From: Rallus limicola
Taxonomy: Eukaryota > Chordata > Aves > Gruiformes > Rallidae
Direction: 5' to 3'
Length of the DNA: 64,000 bases
NCBI GenBank assembly: GCA_022605955.1
Contig: JAKCOZ010000224.1
Coordinates: forward strand, 62,001 to 126,000
Part shown: positions 49,090-62,600 of the stretch, piece after piece
Position numbering within the stretch: position 1 is the stretch's first letter
How the letters are laid out: each line of letters begins with the position of its first letter
Notes under the pieces: model-generated
The model's input: the letters and a program-made list of their open reading frames with translations, nothing else
Databases searched by the model: none
What the model was told of the DNA's origin: nothing
Program-made: the position numbers and the translations under genes

Positions 49090-52000
49090 CCTAGCCGACT
49101 GCAGTTCAAAACATGCTAAACGTCCAGCAATAACTCCCAAAGTAAAGAAGCTAGGCCTGAAAGGCATAGCTTGTCTGAAACCTCCTAACAGGACACACCA
49201 GCAGACCCTGTCGCTTTGGCTCTCAGCCTTTTCCTTTGCCTGGAAAGAGGGAACATGCCTGGAACCTCCTACGGTGCTTTTCTCGGCCCTAGCAGACTGC
49301 AGTTCAAAACATGCTAAACGTCCAGCAATAACTCCCAAAGTAAAGAAGCTAGGCCTGAAAGGCATAGCTTGTCTGAAACCTCCTAACAGGACACACGAGC
49401 AGACCCTGTCACTTTGGCTCTCAGCCTTTTCCTTTGCCTGGAAAGAGGGAACATGCCTGGAACCTCCTACGGTGCTTTTCTCGGCCCTAGCAGACTGCAG
49501 TTCAAAACATGCTAAACGTCCAGCAATAACTCCCAAAGTAAAGAAGCTAGGCCTGAAAGGCATAGCTTGTCTGAAACCTCCTAACAGGACACACGAGCAG
49601 ACCCTATCACTTTGGCTCTCAGCCTTTTCCTTTGCCTGGAAAGAGGGAACATGCCTGGAACCTCCTACGGTGCTTTTCTCGGCCCTAGCAGACTGCAGTT
49701 CAAAACATGCTAAACGTCCAGCAATAACTCCCAAAGTAAAGAAGCTAGGCCTGAAAGGCATAGCTTGTCTGAAACCTCCTAACAGGACGCACGAGCAGAC
49801 CCTGTCACTTTGGCTCTCAGCCTTTTCCTTTGCCTGGAAAGAGGGAACATGCCTGGAACCTCCTACGGTGCTTTTCTCGGCCCTAGCAGACTGCAGTTCA
49901 AAACATGCTAAACGTCCAGCAATAACTCCCAAAGTAAAGAAGCTAGGCCTGAAAGGCATAGCTTGTCTGAAACCTCCTAACAGGACACACGAGCAGACCC
50001 TGTCGCTTTGGCTCTCAGCCTTTTCCTTTGCCTGGAAAGAGGGAACATGCCTGGAACCTCCTACGGTGCTTTTCTTGGCCCTAGCAGACTGCAGTTCAAA
50101 ACATGCTAAACGTCCAGCAATAACTCCCAAAATAAAGAAGCTAGGCCTGAAAGGCATAGCTTGTCTGAAACCTCCTAACAGGACACACGAGCAGACCCTG
50201 TCGCTTTGGCTCTCAGCCTTTTCCTTTGCCTGGAAAGAGGGAACATGCCTGGAACCTCCTACGGTGCTTTTCTCGGCCCTAGCAGACTGCAGTTCAAAAC
50301 ATGCTAAACGTCCAGCAATAACTCCCAAAGTAAAGAAGCTAGGCCTGAAAGGCATGGCCTGTCTGAAACCTCCTAAAAGGACACACGAGCAGACCCTGTC
50401 GCTTTGGCTCTCAGCCTTTTCCTTTGCCTGGAAAGAGGGAACATGCCTGGAACCTCCTACGGTGCTTTTCTCGGCCCTAGCAGACTGCAGTTCAAAACAT
50501 GCTAAACGTCCAGCAATAACTCCCAAAGTAAAGAAGCTAGGCCTGAAAGGCCTAGCTTGTCTGAAACCTCCTAACAGGACACACGAGCAGACCCTGTCAC
50601 TTTGGCTCTCAGCCTTTTCCTTTGCCTGGAAAGAGGGAACATGCCTGGAACCTCCTACGGTGCTTTTCTCGGCCCTAGCAGACTGCAGTTCAAAACATGC
50701 TAAACGTCCAGCAATAACTCCCAAAGTAAAGAAGCTAGGCCTGAAAGGCATAGCTTGTCTGAAACCTCCTAACAGGACACACGAGCAGACCCTGTCGCTT
50801 TGGCTCTCAGCCTTTTCCTTTGCCTGGAAAGAGGGAACATGCCTGGAACCTCCTACGGTGCTTTTCTCGGCCCTAGCAGACTGCAGTTCAAAACATGCTA
50901 AACGTCCAGCAATAACTCCCAAAGTAAAGAAGCGAGGCCTGAAAGGCATAGCTTGTCTGAAACCTCCTAACAGGACACACGAGCAGACCCTGTCGCTTTG
51001 GCTCTCAGCCTTTTCCTTTGCCTGGAAAGAGGGAACATGCCTGGAACCTCCTACGGTGCTTTTCTCGGCCCTAGCAGACTGCAGTTCAAAACATGCTAAA
51101 CGTCCAGCAATAACTCCCAAAGTAAAGAAGCTAGGCCTGAAAGGCATAGCTTGTCTGAAACCTCCTAACAGGACACACGAGCAGACCCTGTCACTTTGGC
51201 TCTCAGCCTTTTCCTTTGCCTGGAAAGAGGGAACATGCCTGGAACCTCCTACGGTGCTTTTCTCGGCCCTAGCCGACTGCAGTTCAAAACATGCTAAACG
51301 TCCAGCAATAACTCCCAAAGTAAAGAAGCTAGGCCTGAAAGGCATAGCTTGTCTGAAACCTCCTAACAGGACACACCAGCAGACCCTGTCGCTTTGGCTC
51401 TCAGCCTTTTCCTTTGCCTGGAAAGAGGGAACATGCCTGGAACCTCCTACGGTGCTTTTCTCGGCCCTAGCAGACTGCAGTTCAAAACATGCTAAACGTC
51501 CAGCAATAACTCCCAAAGTAAAGAAGCTAGGCCTGAAAGGCATAGCTTGTCTGAAACCTCCTAACAGGACACATGAGCAGACCCTATCACTTTGGCTCTC
51601 AGCCTTTTCCTTTGCCTGGAAAGAGGGAACATGCCTGGAACCTCCTACGGTGCTTTTCTCGGCCCTAGCAGACTGCAGTTCAAAACATGCTAAACGTCCA
51701 GCAATAACTCCCAAAGTAAAGAAGCTAGGCCTGAAAGGCATAGCTTGTCTGAAACCTCCTAACAGGACACACGAGCAGACCCTGTCGCTTTGGCTCTCAG
51801 CCTTTTCCTTTGCCTGGAAAGAGGGAACATGCCTGGAACCTCCTACGGTGCTTTTCTTGGCCCTAGCAGACTGCAGTTCAAAACATGCTAAACGTCCAGC
51901 AATAACTCCCAAAGTAAAGAAGCTAGGCCTGAAAGGCATAGCTTGTCTGAAACCTCCTAACAGGACACACGAGCAGACCCTGTCGCTTTGGCTCTCAGCC

Positions 52001-55000
52001 TTTTCCTTTGCCTGGAAAGAGGGAACATGCCTGGAACCTCCTACGGTGCTTTTCTCGGCCCTAGCAGACTGCAGTTCAAAACATGCTAAACGTCCAGCAA
52101 TAACTCCCAAAGTAAAGAAGCTAGGCCTGAAAGGCATAGCTTGTCTGAAACCTCCTAACAGGACACACGAGCAGACCCTATCACTTTGGCTCTCAGCTTT
52201 TTCCTTTGCCTGGAAAGAGGGAACATGCCTGGAACCTCCTACGGTGCTTTTCTCGGCCCTAGCAGACTGCAGTTCAAAACATGCTAAACGTCCAGCAATA
52301 ACTCCCAAAGTAAAGAAGCTAGGCCTGAAAGGCATAGCTTGTCTGAAACCTCCTAACAGGACACACGAGCAGACCCTGTCACTTTGGCTCTAAGCCTTTT
52401 CCTTTGCCTGGAAAGAGGGAACATGCCTGGAACCTCCTACGGTGCTTTTCTCGGCCCTAGCAGACTGCAGTTCAAAACATGCTAAACGTCCAGCAATAAC
52501 TCCCAAAGTAAAGAAGCTAGGCCTGAAAGGCATAGCTTGTCTGAAACCTCCTAACAGGACACACGAGCAGACCCTGTCACTTTGGCTCTCAGCCTTTTCC
52601 TTTGCCTGGAAAGAGGGAACATGCCTGGAACCTCCTACGGTGCTTTTCTCGGCCCTAGCAGACTGCAGTTCAAAACATGCTAAACGTCCAGCAATAACTC
52701 CCAAAGTAAAGAAGCTAGGCCTGAAAGCCATAGCTTGTCTGAAACCTCCTAACAGGACACACGAGCAGACCCTGTCACTTTGGCTCTCAGCCTTTTCCTT
52801 TGCCTGGAAAGAGGGAACATGCCTGGAACCTCCTACGGTGCTTTTCTCGGCCCTAGCAGGCTGCAGTTCAAAACATGCTAAACGTCCAGCAATAACTCCC
52901 AAAGTAAAGAAGCTAGGCCTGAAAGGCATAGCTTGTCTGAAACCTCCTAACAGGACACACGAGCAGACCCTGTCACTTTGGCTCTCAGCCTTTTCCTTTG
53001 CCTGGAAAGAGGGAACATGCCTGGAACCTCCTACGGTGCTTTTCTCGGCCCTAGCAGACTGCAGTTCAAAACATGCTAAACGTCCAGCAATAACTCCCAA
53101 AGTAAAGAAGCTAGGCCTGAAAGGCATAGCTTGTCTGAAACCTCCTAACAGGACACACGAGCAGACCCTGTCACTTTGGCTCTCAGCCTTTTCCTTTGCC
53201 TGGAAAGAGGGAACATGCCTGGAACCTCCTACGGTGCTTTTCTCGGCCCTAGCAGACTGCAGTTCAAAACATGCTAAACGTCCAGCAATAACTCCCAAAG
53301 TAAAGAAGCTAGGCCTGAAAGGCATAGCTTGTCTGAAACCTCCTAACAGGACACACGAGCAGACCCTGTCGCTTTGGCTCTCAGCCTTTTCCTTTGCCTG
53401 GAAAGAGGGAACATGCCTGGAACTTCCTACGGTGCTTTTCTCGGCCCTAGCAAACTGCAGTTCAAAACATGCTAAACGTCCAGCAATAACTCCCAAAGTA
53501 AAGAAGCTAGGCCTGAAAGGCATAGCTTGTCTGAAACCTCCTAACAGGACACACGCGCAGACCCTGTCGCTTTGGCTCTCAGCCTTTTCCTTTGCCTGGA
53601 AAGAGGGAACATGCCTGGAACCTCCTACGGTGCTTTTCTCGGCCCTAGCAGACTGCAGTTCAAAACATGCTAAACGTCCAGCAATAACTCCCAAAGTAAA
53701 GAAGCTAGGCCTGAAAGGCATAGCTTGTCTGAAACCTCCTAACAGGACACACGAGCAGACCCTGTCACTTTGGCTCTCAGCTTTTTCCTTTGCCTGGAAA
53801 GAGGGAACATGCCTGGAACCTCCTACGGTGCTTTTCTCGGCCCTAGCAGACTGCAGTTCAAAACATGCTAAACGTCCAGCAATAACTCCCAAAGTAAAGA
53901 AGCTAGGCCTGAAAGGCATAGCTTGTCTGAAACCTCCTAACAGGACACACGAGCAGACCCTGTCGCTGTGGCTCTCAGCCTTTTCCTTTGCCTGGAAAGA
54001 GGGAACATGCCTGGAACCTCCTACGGTGCTTTTCTCGGCCCTAGCAGACTGCAGTTCAAAACATGCTAAACGTCCAGCAATAACTCCCAAAGTAAAGAAG
54101 CTAGGCCTGAAAGGCATGGCCTGTCTGAAACCTCCTAACAGGACACACGAGCAGACCCTGTCGCTTTGGCTCTCAGCCTTTTCCTTTGCCTGGAAAGAGG
54201 GAACATGCCTGGAACCTCCTACGGTGCTTTTCTCGGCCCTAGCAGACTGCAGTTCAAAACATGCTAAACGTCCAGCAATAACTCCCAAAGTAAAGAAGCT
54301 AGGCCTGAAAGGCATAGCTTGTCTGAAACCTCCTAACAGGACACACGAGCAGACCCTGTCGCTTTGGCTCTCAGCCTTTTCCTTTGCCTGGAAAGAGGGA
54401 ACATGCCTGGAACCTCCTACGGTGCTTTTCTCGGCCCTAGCAGACTGCAGTTCAAAACATGCTAAACGTCCAGCAATAACTCCCAAAGTAAAGAAGCTAG
54501 GCCTGAAAAGCATAGCTTGTCTGAAACCTCCTAACAGGACACACCAGCAGACCCTGTCACTTTGGCTCTCAGCCTTTTCCTTTGCCTGGAAAGAGGGAAC
54601 ATGCCTGGAACCTCCTACGGTGCTTTTCTCGGCCCTAGCAGACTGCAGTTCAAAACATGCTAAACGTCCAGCAATAACTCCCAAAGTAAAGAAGCTAGGC
54701 CTGAAAGGCATAGCTTGTCTGAAACCTCCTAACAGGACACACGAGCAGACCCTGTCGCTTTGGCTCTCAGCCTTTTCCTTTGCCTGGAAAGAGGGAACAT
54801 GCCTGGAACCTCCTACGGTGCTTTTCTCGGCCCTAGCAGACTGCAGTTCAAAACATGCTAAACGTCCAGCAATAACTCCCAAAGTAAAGAAGCTAGGCCT
54901 GAAAGGCATAGCTTGTCTGAAACCTCCTAACAGGACACACGAGCAGACCCTGTCACTTTGGCTCTCAGCCTTTTCCTTTGCCTGGAAAGAGGGAACATGC

Positions 55001-56614
55001 CTGGAACCTCCTACGGTGCTTTTCTCGGCCCTAGCAGACTGCAGTTCAAAACATGCTAAACGTCCAGCAATAACTCCCAAAGTAAAGAAGCTAGGCCTGA
55101 AAGCCATAGCTTGTCTGAAACCTCCTAACAGGACACACGAGCAGACCCTGTCACTTTGGCTCTCAGCCTTTTCCTTTGCCTGGAAAGAGGGAACATGCCT
55201 GGAACCTCCTACGGTGCTTTTCTCGGCCCTAGCAGACTGCAGTTCAAAACATGCTAAACGTCCAGCAATAACTCCCAAAGTAAAGAAGCTAGGCCTGAAA
55301 GGCATAGCTTGTCTGAAACCTCCTAACAGGACACACGAGCAGACCCTGTCACTTTGGCTCTCAGCCTTTTCCTTTGCCTGGAAAGAGGGAACATGCCTGG
55401 AACCTCCTACGGTGCTTTTCTCGGCCCTAGCAGACTGCAGTTCAAAACATGCTAAACGTCCAGCAATAACTCCCAAAGTAAAGAAGCTAGGCCTGAAAGC
55501 CATAGCTTGTCTGAAACCTCCTAACAGGACACACGAGCAGACCCTGTCACTTTGGCTCTCAGCCTTTTCCTTTGCCTGGAAAGAGGGAACATGCCTGGAA
55601 CCTCCTACGGTGCTTTTCTCGGCCCTAGCAGGCTGCAGTTCAAAACATGCTAAACGTCCAGCAATAACTCCCAAAGTAAAGAAGCTAGGCCTGAAAGGCA
55701 TAGCTTGTCTGAAACCTCCTAACAGGACACACGAGCAGACCCTGTCACTTTGGCTCTCAGCCTTTTCCTTTGCCTGGAAAGAGGGAACATGCCTGGAACC
55801 TCCTACGGTGCTTTTCTCGGCCCTAGCAGACTGCAGTTCAAAACATGCTAAACGTCCAGCAATAACTCCCAAAGTAAAGAAGCTAGGCCTGAAAGGCATA
55901 GCTTGTCTGAAACCTCCTAACAGGACACACGAGCAGACCCTGTCACTTTGGCTCTCAGCCTTTTCCTTTGCCTGGAAAGAGGGAACATGCCTGGAACCTC
56001 CTACGGTGCTTTTCTCGGCCCTAGCAGACTGCAGTTCAAAACATGCTAAACGTCCAGCAATAACTCCCAAAGTAAAGAAGCTAGGACTGAAAGGCATAGC
56101 TTGTCTGAAACCTCCTAACAGGACACACGAGCAGACCCTGTCGCTTTGGCTCTCAGCCTTTTCCTTTGCCTGGAAAGAGGGAACATGCCTGGAACCTCCT
56201 ACGGTGCTTTTCTCGGCCCTAGCAGACTGCAGTTCAAAACATGCTAAACGTCCAGCAATAACTCCCAAAGTAAAGAAGCGAGGCCTGAAAGGCATAGCTT
56301 GTCTGAAACCTCCTAACAGGACACACGAGCAGACCCTGTCGCTTTGGCTCTCAGCCTTTTCCTTTGCCTGGAAAGAGGGAACATGCCTGGAACCTCCTAC
56401 GGTGCTTTTCTCGGCCCTAGCAGACTGCAGTTCAAAACATGCTAAACGTCCAGCAATAACTCCCAAAGTAAAGAAGCTAGGCCTGAAAGGCATAGCTTGT
56501 CTGAAACCTCCTAACAGGACACACGAGCAGACCCTGTCACTTTGGCTCTCAGCCTTTTCCTTTGCCTGGAAAGAGGGAACATGCCTGGAACCTCCTACGG
56601 TGCTTTTCTCGGCC
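49090..56614 (-). repeat. 38-monomer HOR (7524 bp), copy 1
   Basis: Markers recur at +7524 bp (38 x 198). They are CTAGCCGACTG (49091 and 56615; 51269 and 58793), GGACGCACGAG (49785 and 57309), TTTCTTGGCC (50071 and 57595; 51853 and 59377), GGCATGGCCTG (50351 and 57875), ACACATGAG (51570 and 59094), CTCTAAGCC (52388 and 59912), CTGAAAGCC (52721 and 60245) and AGCAGGCTGC (52855 and 60379). The match is strong for about 49.1-52.9 kb. From 53 to 56 kb the monomers instead repeat a nearby 14-monomer step (CTGAAAGCC at 52721 and 55493, 2772 bp). Confidence 0.88.
50535..50557. other. Perfect form of the monomer dyad
   Basis: Same perfect arms, but here without the CCAGCTATAAC variant that accompanies the six others, so it probably arose independently or by a short conversion tract. 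Confidence 0.8.
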
Positions 56615-59600
56615 CTAGCCGACTGCAGTTCAAAACATGCTAAACGTCCAGCAATAACTCCCAAAGTAAAGAAGCTAGGCCTGAAAGGCATAGCTTGTCT
56701 GAAACCTCCTAACAGGACACACCAGCAGACCCTGTCGCTTTGGCTCTCAGCCTTTTCCTTTGCCTGGAAAGAGGGAACATGCCTGGAACCTCCTACGGTG
56801 CTTTTCTCGGCCCTAGCAGACTGCAGTTCAAAACATGCTAAACGTCCAGCAATAACTCCCAAAGTAAAGAAGCTAGGCCTGAAAGGCATAGCTTGTCTGA
56901 AACCTCCTAACAGGACACACGAGCAGACCCTGTCACTTTGGCTCTCAGCCTTTTCCTTTGCCTGGAAAGAGGGAACATGCCTGGAACCTCCTACGGTGCT
57001 TTTCTCGGCCCTAGCAGACTGCAGTTCAAAACATGCTAAACGTCCAGCAATAACTCCCAAAGTAAAGAAGCTAGGCCTGAAAGGCATAGCTTGTCTGAAA
57101 CCTCCTAACAGGACACACGAGCAGACCCTGTCGCTTTGGCTCTCAGCCTTTTCCTTTGCCTGGAAAGAGGGAACATGCCTGGAACCTCCTACGGTGCTTT
57201 TCTCGGCCCTAGCAGACTGCAGTTCAAAACATGCTAAACGTCCAGCAATAACTCCCAAAGTAAAGAAGCTAGGCCTGAAAGGCATAGCTTGTCTGAAACC
57301 TCCTAACAGGACGCACGAGCAGACCCTGTCACTTTGGCTCTCAGCCTTTTCCTTTGCCTGGAAAGAGGGAACATGCCTGGAACCTCCTACGGTGCTTTTC
57401 TCGGCCCTAGCAGACTGCAGTTCAAAACATGCTAAACGTCCAGCAATAACTCCCAAAGTAAAGAAGCTAGGCCTGAAAGGCATAGCTTGTCTGAAACCTC
57501 CTAACAGGACACACGAGCAGACCCTGTCGCTTTGGCTCTCAGCCTTTTCCTTTGCCTGGAAAGAGGGAACATGCCTGGAACCTCCTACGGTGCTTTTCTT
57601 GGCCCTAGCAGACTGCAGTTCAAAACATGCTAAACGTCCAGCAATAACTCCCAAAGTAAAGAAGCTAGGCCTGAAAGGCATAGCTTGTCTGAAACCTCCT
57701 AACAGGACACACGAGCAGACCCTGTCGCTTTGGCTCTCAGCCTTTTCCTTTGCCTGGAAAGAGGGAACATGCCTGGAACCTCCTACGGTGCTTTTCTCGG
57801 CCCTAGCAGACTGCAGTTCAAAACATGCTAAACGTCCAGCAATAACTCCCAAAGTAAAGAAGCTAGGCCTGAAAGGCATGGCCTGTCTGAAACCTCCTAA
57901 CAGGACACACGAGCAGACCCTGTCGCTTTGGCTCTCAGCCTTTTCCTTTGCCTGGAAAGAGGGAACATGCCTGGAACCTCCTACGGTGCTTTTCTCGGCC
58001 CTAGCAGACTGCAGTTCAAAACATGCTAAACGTCCAGCAATAACTCCCAAAGTAAAGAAGCTAGGCCTGAAAGGCATAGCTTGTCTGAAACCTCCTAACA
58101 GGACACACGAGCAGACCCTGTCACTTTGGCTCTCAGCCTTTTCCTTTGCCTGGAAAGAGGGAACATGCCTGGAACCTCCTACGGTGCTTTTCTCGGCCCT
58201 AGCAGACTGCAGTTCAAAACATGCTAAACGTCCAGCAATAACTCCCAAAGTAAAGAAGCTAGGCCTGAAAGGCATAGCTTGTCTGAAACCTCCTAACAGG
58301 ACACACGAGCAGACCCTGTCGCTTTGGCTCTCAGCCTTTTCCTTTGCCTGGAAAGAGGGAACATGCCTGGAACCTCCTACGGTGCTTTTCTCGGCCCTAG
58401 CAGACTGCAGTTCAAAACATGCTAAACGTCCAGCAATAACTCCCAAAGTAAAGAAGCGAGGCCTGAAAGGCATAGCTTGTCTGAAACCTCCTAACAGGAC
58501 ACACGAGCAGACCCTGTCGCTTTGGCTCTCAGCCTTTTCCTTTGCCTGGAAAGAGGGAACATGCCTGGAACCTCCTACGGTGCTTTTCTCGGCCCTAGCA
58601 GACTGCAGTTCAAAACATGCTAAACGTCCAGCAATAACTCCCAAAGTAAAGAAGCTAGGCCTGAAAGGCATAGCTTGTCTGAAACCTCCTAACAGGACAC
58701 ACGAGCAGACCCTGTCACTTTGGCTCTCAGCCTTTTCCTTTGCCTGGAAAGAGGGAACATGCCTGGAACCTCCTACGGTGCTTTTCTCGGCCCTAGCCGA
58801 CTGCAGTTCAAAACATGCTAAACGTCCAGCAATAACTCCCAAAGTAAAGAAGCTAGGCCTGAAAGGCATAGCTTGTCTGAAACCTCCTAACAGGACACAC
58901 GAGCAGACCCTGTCGCTTTGGCTCTCAGCCTTTTCCTTTGCCTGGAAAGAGGGAACATGCCTGGAACCTCCTACGGTGCTTTTCTCGGCCCTAGCAGACT
59001 GCAGTTCAAAACATGCTAAACGTCCAGCAATAACTCCCAAAGTAAAGAAGCTAGGCCTGAAAGGCATAGCTTGTCTGAAACCTCCTAACAGGACACATGA
59101 GCAGACCCTATCACTTTGGCTCTCAGCCTTTTCCTTTGCCTGGAAAGAGGGAACATGCCTGGAACCTCCTACGGTGCTTTTCTCGGCCCTAGCAGACTGC
59201 AGTTCAAAACATGCTAAACGTCCAGCAATAACTCCCAAAGTAAAGAAGCTAGGCCTGAAAGGCATAGCTTGTCTGAAACCTCCTAACAGGACACACGAGC
59301 AGACCCTGTCGCTTTGGCTCTCAGCCTTTTCCTTTGCCTGGAAAGAGGGAACATGCCTGGAACCTCCTACGGTGCTTTTCTTGGCCCTAGCAGACTGCAG
59401 TTCAAAACATGCTAAACGTCCAGCAATAACTCCCAAAGTAAAGAAGCTAGGCCTGAAAGGCATAGCTTGTCTGAAACCTCCTAACAGGACACACGAGCAG
59501 ACCCTGTCGCTTTGGCTCTCAGCCTTTTCCTTTGCCTGGAAAGAGGGAACATGCCTGGAACCTCCTACGGTGCTTTTCTCGGCCCTAGCAGACTGCAGTT

Positions 59601-62600
59601 CAAAACATGCTAAACGTCCAGCAATAACTCCCAAAGTAAAGAAGCTAGGCCTGAAAGGCATAGCTTGTCTGAAACCTCCTAACAGGACACACGAGCAGAC
59701 CCTATCACTTTGGCTCTCAGCTTTTTCCTTTGCCTGGAAAGAGGGAACATGCCTGGAACCTCCTACGGTGCTTTTCTCGGCCCTAGCAGACTGCAGTTCA
59801 AAACATGCTAAACGTCCAGCAATAACTCCCAAAGTAAAGAAGCTAGGCCTGAAAGGCATAGCTTGTCTGAAACCTCCTAACAGGACACACGAGCAGACCC
59901 TGTCACTTTGGCTCTAAGCCTTTTCCTTTGCCTGGAAAGAGGGAACATGCCTGGAACCTCCTACGGTGCTTTTCTCGGCCCTAGCAGACTGCAGTTCAAA
60001 ACATGCTAAACGTCCAGCAATAACTCCCAAAGTAAAGAAGCTAGGCCTGAAAGGCATAGCTTGTCTGAAACCTCCTAACAGGACACACGAGCAGACCCTG
60101 TCACTTTGGCTCTCAGCCTTTTCCTTTGCCTGGAAAGAGGGAACATGCCTGGAACCTCCTACGGTGCTTTTCTCGGCCCTAGCAGACTGCAGTTCAAAAC
60201 ATGCTAAACGTCCAGCAATAACTCCCAAAGTAAAGAAGCTAGGCCTGAAAGCCATAGCTTGTCTGAAACCTCCTAACAGGACACACGAGCAGACCCTGTC
60301 ACTTTGGCTCTCAGCCTTTTACTTTGCCTGGAAAGAGGGAACATGCCTGGAACCTCCTACGGTGCTTTTCTCGGCCCTAGCAGGCTGCAGTTCAAAACAT
60401 GCTAAACGTCCAGCAATAACTCCCAAAGTAAAGAAGCTAGGCCTGAAAGGCATAGCTTGTCTGAAACCTCCTAACAGGACACACGAGCAGACCCTGTCAC
60501 TTTGGCTCTCAGCCTTTTCCTTTGCCTGGAAAGAGGGAACATGCCTGGAACCTCCTACGGTGCTTTTCTCGGCCCTAGCAGACTGCAGTTCAAAACATGC
60601 TAAACGTCCAGCAATAACTCCCAAAGTAAAGAAGCTAGGCCTGAAAGGCATACCTTGTCTGAAACCTCCTAACAGGACACACGAGCAGACCCTGTCACTT
60701 TGGCTCTCAGCCTTTTCCTTTGCCTGGAAAGAGGGAACATGCCTGGAACCTCCTACGGTGCTTTTCTCGGCCCTAGCAGACTGCAGTTCAAAACATGCTA
60801 AACGTCCAGCAATAACTCCCAAAGTAAAGAAGCTAGGCCTGAAAGGCATAGCTTGTCTGAAACCTCCTAACAGGACACACGAGCAGACCCTGTCGCTTTG
60901 GCTCTCAGCCTTTTCCTTTGCCTGGAAAGAGGGAACATGCCTGGAACCTCCTACGGTGCTTTTCTCGGCCCTAGCAGACTGCAGTTCAAAACATGCTAAA
61001 CGTCCAGCAATAACTCCCAAAGTAAAGAAGCGAGGCCTGAAAGGCATAGCTTGTCTGAAACCTCCTAACAGGACACACGAGCAGACCCTGTCGCTTTGGC
61101 TCTCAGCCTTTTCCTTTGCCTGGAAAGAGGGAACATGCCTGGAACCTCCTACGGTGCTTTTCTCGGCCCTAGCAGACTGCAGTTCAAAACATGCTAAACG
61201 TCCAGCAATAACTCCCAAAGTAAAGAAGCTAGGCCTGAAAGGCATAGCTTGTCTGAAACCTCCTAACAGGACACACGAGCAGACCCTGTCACTTTGGCTC
61301 TCAGCCTTTTCCTTTGCCTGGAAAGAGGGAACATGCCTGGAACCTCCTACGGTGCTTTTCTCGGCCCTAGCCGACTGCAGTTCAAAACATGCTAAACGTC
61401 CAGCAATAACTCCCAAAGTAAAGAAGCTAGGCCTGAAAGGCATAGCTTGTCTGAAACCTCCTAACAGGACACACCAGCAGACCCTGTCGCTTTGGCTCTC
61501 AGCCTTTTCCTTTGCCTGGAAAGAGGGAACATGCCTGGAACCTCCTACGGTGCTTTTCTCGGCCCTAGCAGACTGCAGTTCAAAACATGCTAAACGTCCA
61601 GCAATAACTCCCAAAGTAAAGAAGCTAGGCCTGAAAGGCATAGCTTGTCTGAAACCTCCTAACAGGACACACGAGCAGACCCTGTCACTTTGGCTCTCAG
61701 CCTTTTCCTTTGCCTGGAAAGAGGGAACATGCCTGGAACCTCCTACGGTGCTTTTCTCGGCCCTAGCAGACTGCAGTTCAAAACATGCTAAACGTCCAGC
61801 AATAACTCCCAAAGTAAAGAAGCTAGGCCTGAAAGGCATAGCTTGTCTGAAACCTCCTAACAGGACACACGAGCAGACCCTATCACTTTGGCTCTCAGCC
61901 TTTTCCTTTGCCTGGAAAGAGGGAACATGCCTGGAACCTCCTACGGTGCTTTTCTCGGCCCTAGCAGACTGCAGTTCAAAACATGCTAAACGTCCAGCAA
62001 TAACTCCCAAAGTAAAGAAGCTAGGCCTGAAAGGCATAGCTTGTCTGAAACCTCCTAACAGGACGCACGAGCAGACCCTGTCACTTTGGCTCTCAGCCTT
62101 TTCCTTTGCCTGGAAAGAGGGAACATGCCTGGAACCTCCTACGGTGCTTTTCTCGGCCCTAGCAGACTGCAGTTCAAAACATGCTAAACGTCCAGCAATA
62201 ACTCCCAAAGTAAAGAAGCTAGGCCTGAAAGGCATAGCTTGTCTGAAACCTCCTAACAGGACACACGAGCAGACCCTGTCGCTTTGGCTCTCAGCCTTTT
62301 CCTTTGCCTGGAAAGAGGGAACATGCCTGGAACCTCCTACGGTGCTTTTCTTGGCCCTAGCAGACTGCAGTTCAAAACATGCTAAACGTCCAGCAATAAC
62401 TCCCAAAGTAAAGAAGCTAGGCCTGAAAGGCATAGCTTGTCTGAAACCTCCTAACAGGACACACGAGCAGACCCTGTCGCTTTGGCTCTCAGCCTTTTCC
62501 TTTGCCTGGAAAGAGGGAACATGCCTGGAACCTCCTACGGTGCTTTTCTCGGCCCTAGCAGACTGCAGTTCAAAACATGCTAAACGTCCAGCAATAACTC

